From assembly GCF_020131355.1 (NCBI RefSeq), contig NZ_JAHLEL010000006.1:434001-498000 (forward strand): DNA of 64,000 bases. The letters run 5' to 3'. The notes under the pieces were generated by a model. It saw only the letters and a program-made list of their open reading frames with translations. It was not told the origin of the DNA and ran no database searches. Within the stretch, counting starts at the first letter, position 1, and the number at the start of each line of letters is the position of its first letter. The position numbers and the translations under genes were made by a program. Of this stretch, positions 11,306 through 20,123 are shown piece after piece. The DNA comes from Pseudonocardia sp. ICBG1293 (GTDB lineage Bacteria; Actinomycetota; Actinomycetes; Mycobacteriales; Pseudonocardiaceae).

Positions 11306-12361
11306 GTGATCGGGAACCCGCGCCGCTGGGCGCCGCTGCTCGCCGGGCTGGTGCTCCTCGCGGGGTGCGGCACGGGTGACCCGGGCACGTCCTCCGCCCG
11401 GGACGGCGGGGACGGTGACGGCGGCGCGGTCCCGGCCGCGGGAGCGGTCGCGAACTGCGGCGTCGACGTCCCGGTGCAGCGCCCGGAGCGGGTCGTCGCG
11501 ATGTTCCAGAACGGCATCGAGGCGGTCCTCGCGCTCGGGGCGGGGGACCGGCTCGTCGGCGCCGCCTACCTGGACAACCCGATCCCGGCGCAGCTCGACG
11601 CCGACTTCCGGCCGGAGAACTACTGGCCCGAGGAGTACCCCTCGCGCGAGGAGGTGCTGCGGGTCGCCCCGGACCTGGTCGTCTCCGGCTTCACGGGCGC
11701 GTTCACCCGGGAGGGCCTCGGCACCCGCGCCGAGCTGGGGGCCGCCGGCGCGCGGACCTTCCTGTTCAGTGCCTACTGCCCGGACGTCGACGGCGGGAAC
11801 CAGCAGAGCATCCGCGCCACCGACGTGTCCTTCGCCGCGGTCGAGCGCGACCTCACCGACCTCGGCCGGCTGCTCGGTGCGCCGGACCGCGCCGCCCGGG
11901 TCGTCGACGGCATGCGCGCCACCCTCGACGAGGTCGCCCGCCGGCTCGACGGCGTCACCGGGCGCCCGCGGGTGGCGATGCTCAACTCACCGGGCAGCAC
12001 CGGCGAGCTGCGCGTCTTCGGCACGGGCGACGTCGCGACGACGATCATCGAGGCGGCGGGCGGGCGGCAGGCGTTCGACACCGTCGCCGGCCGGCAGCGC
12101 ACCGTGTCGCTGGAGGGCGTCGTCGCGGCCCGTCCGGACGTGATCGTGATCCCGGCCTGCTGCGGGCGCGACGTCGGCCCGGAGGGTGCGGAACCGCTGG
12201 CCGAGCGGCTGCGGAACGACCCGGCCCTGGCCACGGTCCCCGCGATCCGCGACGGACGGGTGTTCACCACGACCTTCGCCGAGGTCAGCCCCGGCATCCG
12301 CAACGCCGACGCGGTCGCCGCGCTCGCCCGGCGCCTGCACCCGGACCGGTTCGGCGGCTGA
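11306..12361 (+). CDS. ABC-type metal-chelate/siderophore substrate-binding lipoprotein
   Basis: A protein of about 351 residues of the FecB/FhuD-type periplasmic-binding family, which delivers ferric siderophore or cobalamin-type ligands to an ABC importer. The lipobox LLAGC gives a lipid-anchored Cys near residue 21. The two lobes are joined by the usual long helix; recognisable segments are RVVAMFQNGIEAVLALGAGDRLVGAA, PDLVVSGFTGAF and RPDVIVIPACCG. No permease or ATPase is adjacent, so it is an orphan binding protein. GTG codons at 11303 and 11306 are both possible starts; ATG 11255 would place the large dyad inside the gene and is less likely. The dyad suggests regulation, perhaps by metal (inference). 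Confidence 0.85.
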   Translation: MIGNPRRWAPLLAGLVLLAGCGTGDPGTSSARDGGDGDGGAVPAAGAVANCGVDVPVQRPERVVAMFQNGIEAVLALGAGDRLVGAAYLDNPIPAQLDADFRPENYWPEEYPSREEVLRVAPDLVVSGFTGAFTREGLGTRAELGAAGARTFLFSAYCPDVDGGNQQSIRATDVSFAAVERDLTDLGRLLGAPDRAARVVDGMRATLDEVARRLDGVTGRPRVAMLNSPGSTGELRVFGTGDVATTIIEAAGGRQAFDTVAGRQRTVSLEGVVAARPDVIVIPACCGRDVGPEGAEPLAERLRNDPALATVPAIRDGRVFTTTFAEVSPGIRNADAVAALARRLHPDRFGG

Positions 12362-12420
12362 GCGCCGGTCGGCCCCGTCGGTGCGGGCGGCGCGATCATG
12401 CTCGGCGCGGACGACGGCGC

Positions 12421-12539
12421 GCGGCACTGCCACGCCGGCCGCCGGCCCGCGGCGTCGTGACGCCGGCCGTCGGACGACGGTGCGCGACGGCTGTCACGCC
12501 GGACCACGGTCCGCGGCCCTGCCGCGCCGGACGAGGGGT
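12421..12539. repeat. Decayed tandem repeats of about 28-33 bp
   Basis: Four imperfect units beginning near 12421, 12449, 12482 and 12513 share a GCGGC...CACGCCGG(A/C)C...CGG(A/T)C pattern. They fill most of the 324-base gene-free stretch 12362-12685 between two convergent genes. No gene is seen there. The repeats could act as a spacer or a structured transcript end; no clean terminator is visible. Confidence 0.4.
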
Positions 12540-12685
12540 GTGCGGGCGGCATCGGTGTCACTCCCGGCCGTCGTGGCGTCCCGGCGCGGGGAGAGTGCGG
12601 ATCCGCCCGGCGCCGTTGCCGAGCGGACGGCCAGAACCGTAGCTGCTCCGCGCTGCCGGGGGCAGCAATCGTGCCCCGATCGTTG

Positions 12686-13306
12686 CTACGGGTCCTCGCA
12701 CCCCGGAGGCAGCGCCGGGTTCCCGGGGCGCAACCCGTCGAGCAGCAGCGCCAGGTAGCGGGCACGCTCCTCGCCCGACGCCGTCGCCGCCGCGTCCGAG
12801 CCCTCGGCGACGGCGAGCGCCATCACCAGCACCGCCGCCAGGTCCCGGGGGGTGAGCTCCGGGCGGACCGCACCCGCCTCGCGCGCCCGGTCCAGCAGCC
12901 GGGCCAGGGTGCGTCCGTAGCGGTCGGCGGCCTCCACGTCGAACGCCCCGGCCTCCCGGGCCAGCTGCAGGATCGTCCGCCGACCGGCGATCGCCTCCAC
13001 CGCCCGGCCCAGCGACCCCGCCAGGTCGGCCCACGGGTCGCCGTCCCCGGCGGCGGCGGTCGGCTCGATCTCGGCGACGAACACCTGGTCCAGCACCGCC
13101 CGCACCAGCACGTCCCGGGTCCGGAACCGGCGGTACAGCGTGGCGACACCCACCCCGGCCCGGCGGGCGATCTCCTCCAGCGGGACGTCCGGTCCGTCGG
13201 ACTCGAACGCCGCGGCCGCCGTCTCGACGATCCTGCGGTGGTTGCGGGCGGCGTCCGCGCGCAGCGGCCGGCCTGCGGGGGAGCCGTCGAGCGAGGAGGC
13301 GGTCAT
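12686..13306 (-). CDS. TetR family transcriptional regulator
   Basis: A 206-residue TetR repressor. The N-terminal HTH is typical: NHRRIVETAAAAFESDGPDVPLEEIARRAGVGVATLYRRFRTRDVLVRAVL. The C-terminal ligand-binding domain has the usual helical pattern and no recognisable ligand signature. ATG at 13306 is preferred over the GTG one codon earlier. It starts 22 bases after the P450 gene on the same strand, so the two are probably one operon and the repressor likely controls its own operon through the dyad upstream of the P450. Confidence 0.92.
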   Translation of the reverse strand: MTASSLDGSPAGRPLRADAARNHRRIVETAAAAFESDGPDVPLEEIARRAGVGVATLYRRFRTRDVLVRAVLDQVFVAEIEPTAAAGDGDPWADLAGSLGRAVEAIAGRRTILQLAREAGAFDVEAADRYGRTLARLLDRAREAGAVRPELTPRDLAAVLVMALAVAEGSDAAATASGEERARYLALLLDGLRPGNPALPPGCEDP

Positions 13307-13328
13307 CACTGCACGGTATCGCCCGCCC

Positions 13329-14543
13329 TCACCACGTCACCGGCAGCGTGTGCATGCCGTAGACGAAGTGGTAGGCCCGGAACGCCGCGTGCGGGACCGG
13401 TCCCGCCGGGGCGAGGGTGGGGAAGCGGCGGAGCAGCGCGGGGAACGCCGTCGCCATCTCCATCCGGGCCAGCGGGGCGCCGAGGCAGTGGTGGACGCCG
13501 TGCCCGAACGCGACGTGGCCGGCGGCGCCCCGGGCCAGGTCGAGCCGGGCGGGGTCGTCGAACCCGGCCGCCGGGTCGCGGTTGGCCGTGGGCAGCGAGC
13601 ACATCACCAGCGACTGCGCCGGGATCGGGGTGTCGCGCAGCACGGTGTCGGTCGTCGTCACCCTGACCACCCCGGTGTGCACGATGGACAGCCACCGCAG
13701 CAGCTCCTCCACCGCCGGACGGGCCCGGTCCGGGTCGTTGCGCAGCAGCGCGGCCTGTTCCGGGTCCTCCAGCAGCGCCAGGGTGCCCAGCGACAGCATG
13801 TTCGAGGTGGTCTCGTGCCCGGCGACGAGCAGCAGCGACGCGATCCCGACCAGCTCGTCGTGGCTGATCTCCTCGCCGTGCTCGCGGATCAGCATGCCGA
13901 GGATGTCCTCGCCCGGGTCGGTCAGGGCGGCGTCGACGAGGCGCGCCATGTAGGCCCGGTTCTCCCGGCCGACGGCGAGCCGCTCCTGGATCGGCAGCGA
14001 CACGTCGAGCAGGCGGGTCGAGCGTGCGGTGAACTCGTCCCGGTCGGTGTAGGGCACCCCGAGCAGCTCGCAGATGACCATCGAGGGCACCGGCAGGGCG
14101 AACAGCGACACCAGGTCGGAGCCCGGCCCGGCGGCCTCCAGCGCGTCGAGGTGGGTGTCCACGATCTCGGTGATCCGCGGCTCCAGGCGGGCCATCCGGC
14201 GCTGGGTGAACTCCCGGGTGAGGAAGCGGCGCAGCCGGGTGTGCTCCGGTGGGTCCTGCAGCAGCAGCTGCCCGGCCCGCATCTGCTCCTGCTCACGCTC
14301 CGACAGCGGCGGGGCGTCCGGGCGGGTGAGGTTCGCGCTCGCGGCGTTGGAGTAGGTCGCGGCGTCGCCGAGCACCTGACGCACGTCGTCGTAGCGGGTC
14401 ACGAGGTAGGCGTCGGCGCCGAAGGCGGTGCGCACCCGGGCGATCTCACCCGAGTCGCGGATGCGCTCCAGCTCGGCGTCGGGCAGGAACCGGTCGCGCC
14501 GCATGTGCAGCGGGAGCGTGAAGTCCGTGGCGGTGTCGGTCAT
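13329..14543 (-). CDS. Cytochrome P450 monooxygenase
   Basis: A 404-residue soluble bacterial P450 of the CYP105/107-like type. Key motifs are the I-helix oxygen-binding LLLVAGHETTSN, the K-helix EELLR (ExxR), and the haem loop FGHGVHHCLGAPLAR with the axial Cys. The length is normal. No ferredoxin or ferredoxin reductase gene is adjacent, so electrons must come from elsewhere in the genome. The ATG at 14543 gives the standard short N terminus; a longer frame upstream runs through the promoter. It is followed by a TetR gene. The substrate cannot be inferred. Confidence 0.95.
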   Translation of the reverse strand: MTDTATDFTLPLHMRRDRFLPDAELERIRDSGEIARVRTAFGADAYLVTRYDDVRQVLGDAATYSNAASANLTRPDAPPLSEREQEQMRAGQLLLQDPPEHTRLRRFLTREFTQRRMARLEPRITEIVDTHLDALEAAGPGSDLVSLFALPVPSMVICELLGVPYTDRDEFTARSTRLLDVSLPIQERLAVGRENRAYMARLVDAALTDPGEDILGMLIREHGEEISHDELVGIASLLLVAGHETTSNMLSLGTLALLEDPEQAALLRNDPDRARPAVEELLRWLSIVHTGVVRVTTTDTVLRDTPIPAQSLVMCSLPTANRDPAAGFDDPARLDLARGAAGHVAFGHGVHHCLGAPLARMEMATAFPALLRRFPTLAPAGPVPHAAFRAYHFVYGMHTLPVTW

Positions 14544-14577
14544 GGTGGGCCTCCGGGTCGCGGGCGCGTCGGCACCC

Positions 14578-14613
14578 ACGATAGCCGGGAAAACGACAGT
14601 GCGCTCTCGTTTC
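14578..14613 (-). promoter_or_regulatory. P450-tetR promoter with TetR-type operator candidate
   Basis: On the minus strand a TATCGT -10 box (14578-14583) lies 35 bases before the P450 ATG. Immediately upstream is the dyad AACGA-N10-TCGTT (14592-14611), extending to AAACGA/TCGTTT. Its position in the spacer between -10 and -35, and its size, suit a repressor such as the TetR encoded at the end of the same operon. Confidence 0.45.
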
Positions 14614-14720
14614 GTGCGTCCTGTCCGGAACGCCCGGGATGCCCCTCGGAGCGGTGAGATCGGGCGAGCCGTGACAGGCTGCGACCGTCATCGGCGACGA
14701 CCACTCCCGGGAGCCCTTCC

Positions 14721-16424
14721 GTGTTCCAGCAAGATCCTGAACCGCTCGGCAGCCTCTGGCTCTCCGCCCTCGTGGCCCTGCTCCCGTTGGTGGCGATCTT
14801 CGTGACGCTGGGTGCGCTGCGCTGGAAGGCGCACTGGGCCGGGCTGGCCGCACTCGGTGTCGCGGTCGTGGTCGTGGTCGCGGTGGCGGGGTTCGGGATG
14901 CCGGTGCACCTGGCCCTGCTCTCGGCCACCGAGGGCGCGGTGTTCGGGCTGTTCCCGATCATGTGGATCGTCTTCACCGCGATCTGGCTCTACCAGCTCA
15001 CCGTGGCCGCCGGCCGCTTCGAGGACCTGCGCGCCGCGTTCGGTCTGATCTCCGACGACCCCCGGGTGCAGGCGATCATCATCGCGTTCTGCTTCGGCGG
15101 CCTGCTCGAGGCGCTGGCCGGGTTCGGCGCCCCGGTGGCGATCACCGGCGTCATGCTGATGGCGCTCGGGTTCTCCCCGGTCCGGGCCGCGGTCGTCGTC
15201 CTGCTGGCCAACACCGCGCTGGTCGCGTTCGGCGCGGTCGGCACCCCGATCATCACCGCGGGCACCCTGACCGGGATCCCGTACAACGAGATCGGCGCCG
15301 TCGTCGGTCACCAGACCCCGGTGCTCGCGTTCATCGTCCCGACCCTGCTGGTCCTGCTGGTCGACGGGAAGCGCGGGGTGCGTCAGGTCTGGCCGGTCGC
15401 GCTGGTCATCGGGCTCGCCTTCGCCGTCGCGCAGTGGCTGGCGGCCACCTACCTCTCGGTCGAGCTCACCGACATCGTCGCCTCGCTGGCCGGGCTGGCC
15501 GCCGGCGTGGTCCTGCTCCGCTTCTGGCAGCCCCGCGGTGGCGCCGAGGCGATGGAGACGCTGCGCATCGAGCGCACCGCCGACGCCCCCGCCGAGGACC
15601 CGGGCGGCGACGGCTCCGGGTCGGTCGCGACCGAGCAGCGCACCCTCGCCGAGCGCTCGCAGGCGCTGTCGGTCGGCCGGCTGTTCATGGCGTTCGCGCC
15701 CTACCTGCTGATCATCGTGGTCTTCTCGGTGGCGAAGCTGGTCGGCCCGGTGTCCTCGTTCCTCGCCGGGACCGACCTCAAGATCGGCTGGCCCGGCCTC
15801 GACGGGCAGGTCCTCGGCGCGTCCGGGGACCCGGTGTCGACCACGACCTACAGCTTCCAGTGGCTGTCCTCGCCCGGCTCGCTGCTGCTGATCTGCGGCA
15901 TCGGTGTCGCGGTGATGTACCGGCTCACGCCCGCGACGGCGGTCCGGGAGTTCGCCGCCACCGCGTACAAGCTGCGGTTCGCCTTCCTGACCGTGGCCAC
16001 CGTCCTCGCGCTGGCCTACGTGATGAACCTGTCCGGGCAGACGATCTCCATCGGCACCTGGATCGCCGGGACCGGCGCGGCGTTCGCGTTCCTCTCGCCG
16101 ATCCTCGGCTGGCTCGGCACCGCGGTCACCGGCTCGGACACCTCGGCCAACGCCCTGTTCGCGACGCTGCAGCAGACCGCGGCCGAGCAGGCGGGCCTGG
16201 ACCCGCACCTGATGGTCGCGGCGAACACCTCCGGCGGCGTCGTCGGGAAGATGATCAGTCCGCAGAACCTGACCATCGCCGCGACGGCCGTGGGCATCGC
16301 GGGCCGGGAGTCCGAGCTGTTCCGGCGGACCATCCTGTGGAGCGTCGGGCTGCTGGTCGTGCTGTGCGTGCTGGTGTTCCTGCAGTCGACCCCGGTGCTC
16401 GGATGGATGCTCCCGACCTTCTGA
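14721..16424 (+). CDS. lctP: L-lactate permease (LctP family)
   Basis: A 567-residue polytopic membrane protein with about 13-14 helices that imports L-lactate, D-lactate or glycolate with protons. The LctP hallmarks are AFCFGGLLEALAGFGAPVAITG in the first half and ANTSGGVVGKMISPQNLTIA plus GSDTSANALF in the second half. A hydrophilic loop of about 40 residues (RIERTADAPAEDPGG onwards) separates the halves. The GTG start follows GGGAG. It is alone, without lactate dehydrogenase or LldR genes near, and divergent from the P450 operon. Confidence 0.95.
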   Translation: MFQQDPEPLGSLWLSALVALLPLVAIFVTLGALRWKAHWAGLAALGVAVVVVVAVAGFGMPVHLALLSATEGAVFGLFPIMWIVFTAIWLYQLTVAAGRFEDLRAAFGLISDDPRVQAIIIAFCFGGLLEALAGFGAPVAITGVMLMALGFSPVRAAVVVLLANTALVAFGAVGTPIITAGTLTGIPYNEIGAVVGHQTPVLAFIVPTLLVLLVDGKRGVRQVWPVALVIGLAFAVAQWLAATYLSVELTDIVASLAGLAAGVVLLRFWQPRGGAEAMETLRIERTADAPAEDPGGDGSGSVATEQRTLAERSQALSVGRLFMAFAPYLLIIVVFSVAKLVGPVSSFLAGTDLKIGWPGLDGQVLGASGDPVSTTTYSFQWLSSPGSLLLICGIGVAVMYRLTPATAVREFAATAYKLRFAFLTVATVLALAYVMNLSGQTISIGTWIAGTGAAFAFLSPILGWLGTAVTGSDTSANALFATLQQTAAEQAGLDPHLMVAANTSGGVVGKMISPQNLTIAATAVGIAGRESELFRRTILWSVGLLVVLCVLVFLQSTPVLGWMLPTF

Positions 16425-16461
16425 CGCGCGCCGCCGGGAACCGGGGGGAAGGATCTCCCGG

Positions 16462-17010
16462 GTGCGTCTGACCGTCCTGCCCACCGCCGATCTCGGGTGC
16501 GAGGGGCTCCGGGCCCTGCGTGCCCTGCTCGACGCCGCGTTCCCCGCCGGGGCCGAGGGCGCCGGCGGGTTCGACGACGCGGCGTTCGACCACGCGCTCG
16601 GCGGGGTGCACGTGCTCGCCGGCCCCCGTCACGACCCGGTCGGGCACGCGGCCGTCGTGGGGCGTCGGCTGCTGCACGACGGCGTCGCACTGCGTACCGG
16701 CTACGTCGAGGCGGTCGCGGTGCGGCCGGGCCGCCAGGGCGCCGGGCTCGGCGGACTGCTGATGACCGAGGTCGGCCGGATCGTGCGCGGCGGCTACCGG
16801 CTCGGGGCGCTCGGCGCCGGCGCCCGCGCCGCCCGGCTCTACCGCAGGCACGGCTGGGAACCCTGGTCCGGCCCGCTCGCCGCGCTCACCCCGGACGGTG
16901 TCGTCGACACCCCGGCCGAGCGCGGTGCCGTGCACGTCCTTCCCGTCGATGCGCCGCTCGACCCGGCTCGTGCCCTGGTCTGCGACTGGCGCGACGGCGA
17001 GCTGTGGTGA
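16462..17010 (+). CDS. aac(2')-I: Aminoglycoside 2'-N-acetyltransferase, AAC(2')-I family
   Basis: A 182-residue GNAT enzyme matching the mycobacterial AAC(2')-I family along its whole length, from memory of the family. The shared features are GGVHVLAG, GHAAVVGRRLLHDG, ALRTGYVEAVAVRP, the acetyl-CoA loop RPGRQGAGLG, GAYQ-like GGYRLGALGAGARAARLYRRHGWEPW, LTPDG and the C-terminal CDWRDGELW. These enzymes acetylate the 2'-amino group of gentamicin, tobramycin and similar drugs; in mycobacteria they are chromosomal with a suspected cell-envelope or physiological role. It sits 37 bases after lctP and 95 bases before a HAD gene, on the same strand. Confidence 0.88.
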   Translation: MRLTVLPTADLGCEGLRALRALLDAAFPAGAEGAGGFDDAAFDHALGGVHVLAGPRHDPVGHAAVVGRRLLHDGVALRTGYVEAVAVRPGRQGAGLGGLLMTEVGRIVRGGYRLGALGAGARAARLYRRHGWEPWSGPLAALTPDGVVDTPAERGAVHVLPVDAPLDPARALVCDWRDGELW

Positions 17011-17105
17011 CGCCCGGCCGACCGTCCCCGGAGTGACGCGGCCGGTTCACCCGGACGTCGACCGGGAGTCGGGTGATCGTCATCCGGCGCCGGTGGAGTT
17101 CACCC

Positions 17106-17780
17106 GTGCAGCTGGCGGTGCTCGACCTGGCGGGTACGACGATGGCCGACGACGGGCTGGTGCTCGCCGGTCTGCGGGCCGGTCTGCGCGCCGCCGGGGT
17201 CCGGATCGACGGTCCCGGCTACCCCGCCCTCGACCGGCAGGCCCGCGCGACGATGGACCGCCCGGTGATGGCGGTGCTCGGTGAGCTGCTCGACGGCGAC
17301 ATGTACCGCGCCCGCCGGGCGCACACCGCGTTCGTCGAGCACCTGCACGCCGCGCTCGACGCGGGCCGGGTCCGGCCCGTGCCCGGCGCCGCCCGGACCC
17401 TCGACGCGCTGCGCGACGCCGGTCTCACCATTGCCCTGACCTGTGGTTTCGACCCCGAGCTGCGGGACCGGCTGGCGGTGGCGCTGGACTTCGCCGAGCG
17501 GGCGGACATGGTCCTGTCACCGGCCGACGTCGACGGCCGCGGCCTGCCGGAGCCGGACCTGCTGCACGTCGCCGCCCGTCGCGCCGGGACCGAGCCCGCC
17601 CAGGTCGCGGTGGCCGGTGACGCCACCGCCGACATCGATGCCGCCGTCCGGGCGGGTGCCGGGCTCGCCGTCGGCGTACGGGGCGGGGCGCACGGGGAGC
17701 TGCGGCTGCGTGCGGCCGGCGCCGACGCCGTCATCGACTCCGTCGCCGACCTGCCCGCGCTGCTCGGGCTCCCCAGCTGA
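17106..17780 (+). CDS. HAD-family phosphonatase-like hydrolase
   Basis: A 224-residue haloacid-dehalogenase-fold phosphatase. The nucleophile motif is DLAGTT at the very N terminus (the DxxGTT form typical of phosphonoacetaldehyde-hydrolase-like proteins), with TCGFDPELRDRL as motif II and VAVAGDATADIDAAVRAGAG as motif IV. No phosphonate genes are near, so the substrate is open. The GTG at 17106 is preferred because it places motif I at the normal position; the frame opens 33 bases earlier. Confidence 0.85.
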   Translation: MQLAVLDLAGTTMADDGLVLAGLRAGLRAAGVRIDGPGYPALDRQARATMDRPVMAVLGELLDGDMYRARRAHTAFVEHLHAALDAGRVRPVPGAARTLDALRDAGLTIALTCGFDPELRDRLAVALDFAERADMVLSPADVDGRGLPEPDLLHVAARRAGTEPAQVAVAGDATADIDAAVRAGAGLAVGVRGGAHGELRLRAAGADAVIDSVADLPALLGLPS

Positions 17781-17842
17781 GCCGGGGCGGCGTAACGTCC
17801 GTCCCGATCTTGGGCGGTCGTGGCGGGGACGGGGGTGGCGGC

Positions 17843-19201
17843 ATGGCCCGACGCACGGTGGCGGTGGCGTCGCTCGGTACGGCACTGGCCCTGGTCAGCT
17901 ACACCGCGCCACTGGCCACCCTGGCCCCGATCGCGGCCGACCTGGGCTCCTCGCCGTCGGGCCGGTCCTGGATCCTCAGCTCGATGAGCCTCGGGCTCAC
18001 CGCGGTGCTGCTGACCGCCGGGACCCTCGCCGACCGGCTGGGCAGACGCGCGGTGTTCACCACCGGCGCGGTCGTGCTGGCGCTGGCCTCGGCGGGCGGG
18101 GCGTTCGCCACCGGCACCGCCGGGTTCGTCGCCGGCCGGATCGGGCAGGGTGTCGGCGCGGCCGCCGTCGTCGCGTGCAGTCTCGCCCTGATCGGGCACG
18201 CGCTGCCGCCGGGCCCGCGCCGCTCGGCCGCCACGGGGCTGTGGGGCGCGGCGCTGGCCGCCGGGATCGCGGCCGGCCCGCTGCTCGCGGGCCTGCTGCC
18301 GTGGCGGGTGCTCTACCTCGCCGTCGCGGTGGCCGGGCTGGTGCTCGCCGTCGCCGGCGCGACGCTGCTCACGGAGTCCACCGCCGGGCGTCCGCGCCCG
18401 GTCGACGTCGCGGGGATGGTGCTGCTCGCCGCCGGGCTGGCGGTGCTGCTCGCCGGTCTCACCCAGGCGCGGCGGCTGCCGGTCACCACCGCGACCGTCG
18501 TGCTGCTGGTCGCCGGCGCGGTGCTGCTCGCGGGGTTCGTGGTCGTCCAGTTCACCGTGGCGCACCCGATGGCGGGGCCCGAGCTGTTCCGCCACCCCGG
18601 GCTCGTCGCGGCGACCGTCGCGAGCCTGGTCACCGGGCTCGGCATCATCTCGCTCAGCTCCTACCTGCCCGCGCTGCTCGCCCCGGTCCACGGCACCGCG
18701 CCCGCGACGGCGGCGCTGCTGCTGCTCGGCTGGTCGGGCACCAGCATCGTGACCGCGCTGCTGACCCGCCGGATCAGCGAACGCGTCACGGGCGGGGTCC
18801 GGCTCGGTGTCGGGCTCCTGGTGATGACGGCCGGGCAGCTCGGGCTGCTCGCGACCGGCTCCGGGAACGGGGCGGTCCTGGCCGCGCTGGTCGTCGTCGG
18901 TGTCGGCACCGGGGTCGTGAACGCGACGCTCGGCCGGGAGGCGGTCGCCTCGGTGCCGCCGGACCGGGCGGGGACCGGCAGCGGCATCAACAACACCAGC
19001 CGCTACCTGGGGGCCGCCGTCGGCGTCACGGTGACCTCGGTGCTGACCTCGCCGGCGGGCGACGAACCGGTCCCGGTGCTGCTGGCGGGCTGGCACGTCG
19101 CCGTCCTGGTCGCGACCGGGTTCACCCTGCTCGGGGCGCTCGTGGCGCTGGCCTGCGCCCGCTCGGCCGCCCGCACCCCGGTACCGGCTCGGCAGGGGTG
19201 A
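17843..19201 (+). CDS. MFS transporter (drug:H+ antiporter type)
   Basis: A 452-residue major-facilitator transporter with 12-14 hydrophobic helices. Motif A is visible between helices 2 and 3 (GTLADRLGRRAVFTTG) and the antiporter-type motif C region in LWGAALAAGIAAGPLLAGLLPWR. The C-terminal half contains GTGVVNATLGREAVASVPPDRAGTGSGINNTSRYLGAAVGV, typical of the DHA2-like drug exporters. ATG at 17843 avoids a Gly-rich leader from 17810. It ends 8 bases before psuG, so the two are probably co-transcribed; whether it carries a nucleoside-related compound is speculation. Confidence 0.9.
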   Translation: MARRTVAVASLGTALALVSYTAPLATLAPIAADLGSSPSGRSWILSSMSLGLTAVLLTAGTLADRLGRRAVFTTGAVVLALASAGGAFATGTAGFVAGRIGQGVGAAAVVACSLALIGHALPPGPRRSAATGLWGAALAAGIAAGPLLAGLLPWRVLYLAVAVAGLVLAVAGATLLTESTAGRPRPVDVAGMVLLAAGLAVLLAGLTQARRLPVTTATVVLLVAGAVLLAGFVVVQFTVAHPMAGPELFRHPGLVAATVASLVTGLGIISLSSYLPALLAPVHGTAPATAALLLLGWSGTSIVTALLTRRISERVTGGVRLGVGLLVMTAGQLGLLATGSGNGAVLAALVVVGVGTGVVNATLGREAVASVPPDRAGTGSGINNTSRYLGAAVGVTVTSVLTSPAGDEPVPVLLAGWHVAVLVATGFTLLGALVALACARSAARTPVPARQG

Positions 19202-19208
19202 GGACGGC

Positions 19209-20108
19209 GTGCGGGTGGGGGAGCGGGTCGCCGCCGCGCTGGCCGCGGGCCGCCCGGTGCTGGCGTGCGAGTCGACGATCGTCACCCACGGGCTGCCCGC
19301 GCCGCGCAACCTCGCCGTCGCCCGGGAGGCCGAGGAGCTCGTCGGCTCGCTCGGCGTCGTCCCGGCGACGATCGGGGTGCTCGACGGCGAGGTCGTCGTC
19401 GGGCTGACCGGCGACGAGCTCGCCCGGCTGGCGGGCGCCCCCGGCGTGGCGAAGGTGTCCGCCCGGGACCTGCCGGTGGCCGTGGCGACCGGCGCGAGCG
19501 GGGGCACGACGGTCGCGGCGACCGCGCACCTCGCGCACCGGGCCGGCATCCGGGTCTTCGCCACCGGTGGGCTCGGTGGGGTGCACCGCGGGGCCGCGCG
19601 CACCTTCGACGAGTCGGCCGACCTGCCCGCGCTCGCCGCGCTGCCGCTGGTCGTGGTCAGCGCCGGGGTGAAGTCGGTGCTCGACGTGCCGGCCACCCTG
19701 GAGCGGCTGGAGACCCTGGGCGTCACCGTCGCGGGCTACCGCACGCACGCCTTCCCGGGCTTCTACGTCGCGGACTCCGGCCACCGGGTCGGGCAGCGGC
19801 TGGAGTCCCCGGAGCAGGTCGCCGCGGCCTGGCGGGCCGCCCGCGACCTCGGGCTGCCGGGCGCACTGCTGGTGGCGAACCCGGTCCCGGCCGCCGAGCA
19901 GCTCCCGCCCGAGGTCCACGACGCCGCCCTCACCGAGGCCCTCGCGGCCCTGGACCGGGCCGGCATCGGTGGGCAGGACGCGACACCGTTCCTGCTCGCG
20001 CGGGTCCGCGACGCGACCGGCGACGCCAGCCTGGAGGTCAACGTCGCGGTGTACCGCCACAACGTGGCGCTGGGCGCCCGGATCGCCACCGCCCTGTCCG
20101 GGCGGTGA
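19209..20108 (+). CDS. psuG: Pseudouridine-5'-phosphate glycosidase
   Basis: A 299-residue PsuG, which splits the C-glycosidic bond of pseudouridine 5'-phosphate to uracil and ribose 5-phosphate. The family blocks are all seen: ACESTIVTHGLPAPRN, ATIGVLDG, KVSARDLPVA, ATGASGGTTVAATAHLAHRAGIRVFATGGLGGVHRGA, SAGVKSVLDV, YRTHAFPGFY, and the C-terminal GQDATPFLLARV plus SLEVNVAVYRHNVALGARIA. The GTG start is 8 bases after the MFS stop. The usual partner pseudouridine kinase PsuK is not adjacent, so the kinase step must be encoded elsewhere. Confidence 0.95.
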   Translation: MRVGERVAAALAAGRPVLACESTIVTHGLPAPRNLAVAREAEELVGSLGVVPATIGVLDGEVVVGLTGDELARLAGAPGVAKVSARDLPVAVATGASGGTTVAATAHLAHRAGIRVFATGGLGGVHRGAARTFDESADLPALAALPLVVVSAGVKSVLDVPATLERLETLGVTVAGYRTHAFPGFYVADSGHRVGQRLESPEQVAAAWRAARDLGLPGALLVANPVPAAEQLPPEVHDAALTEALAALDRAGIGGQDATPFLLARVRDATGDASLEVNVAVYRHNVALGARIATALSGR

Positions 20109-20123
20109 CGACGCCGGTGACGC

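Noticed and set aside
14688-16484. 598-residue minus-strand frame opposite lctP
   Set aside because: A Gln/Asp/His/Arg-rich shadow of the membrane protein gene, with no domain pattern.
17219-19726. 835-residue minus-strand frame across HAD, MFS and psuG genes
   Set aside because: Antisense to three clearly conserved genes; Ser/Arg/Asp-rich shadow sequence.
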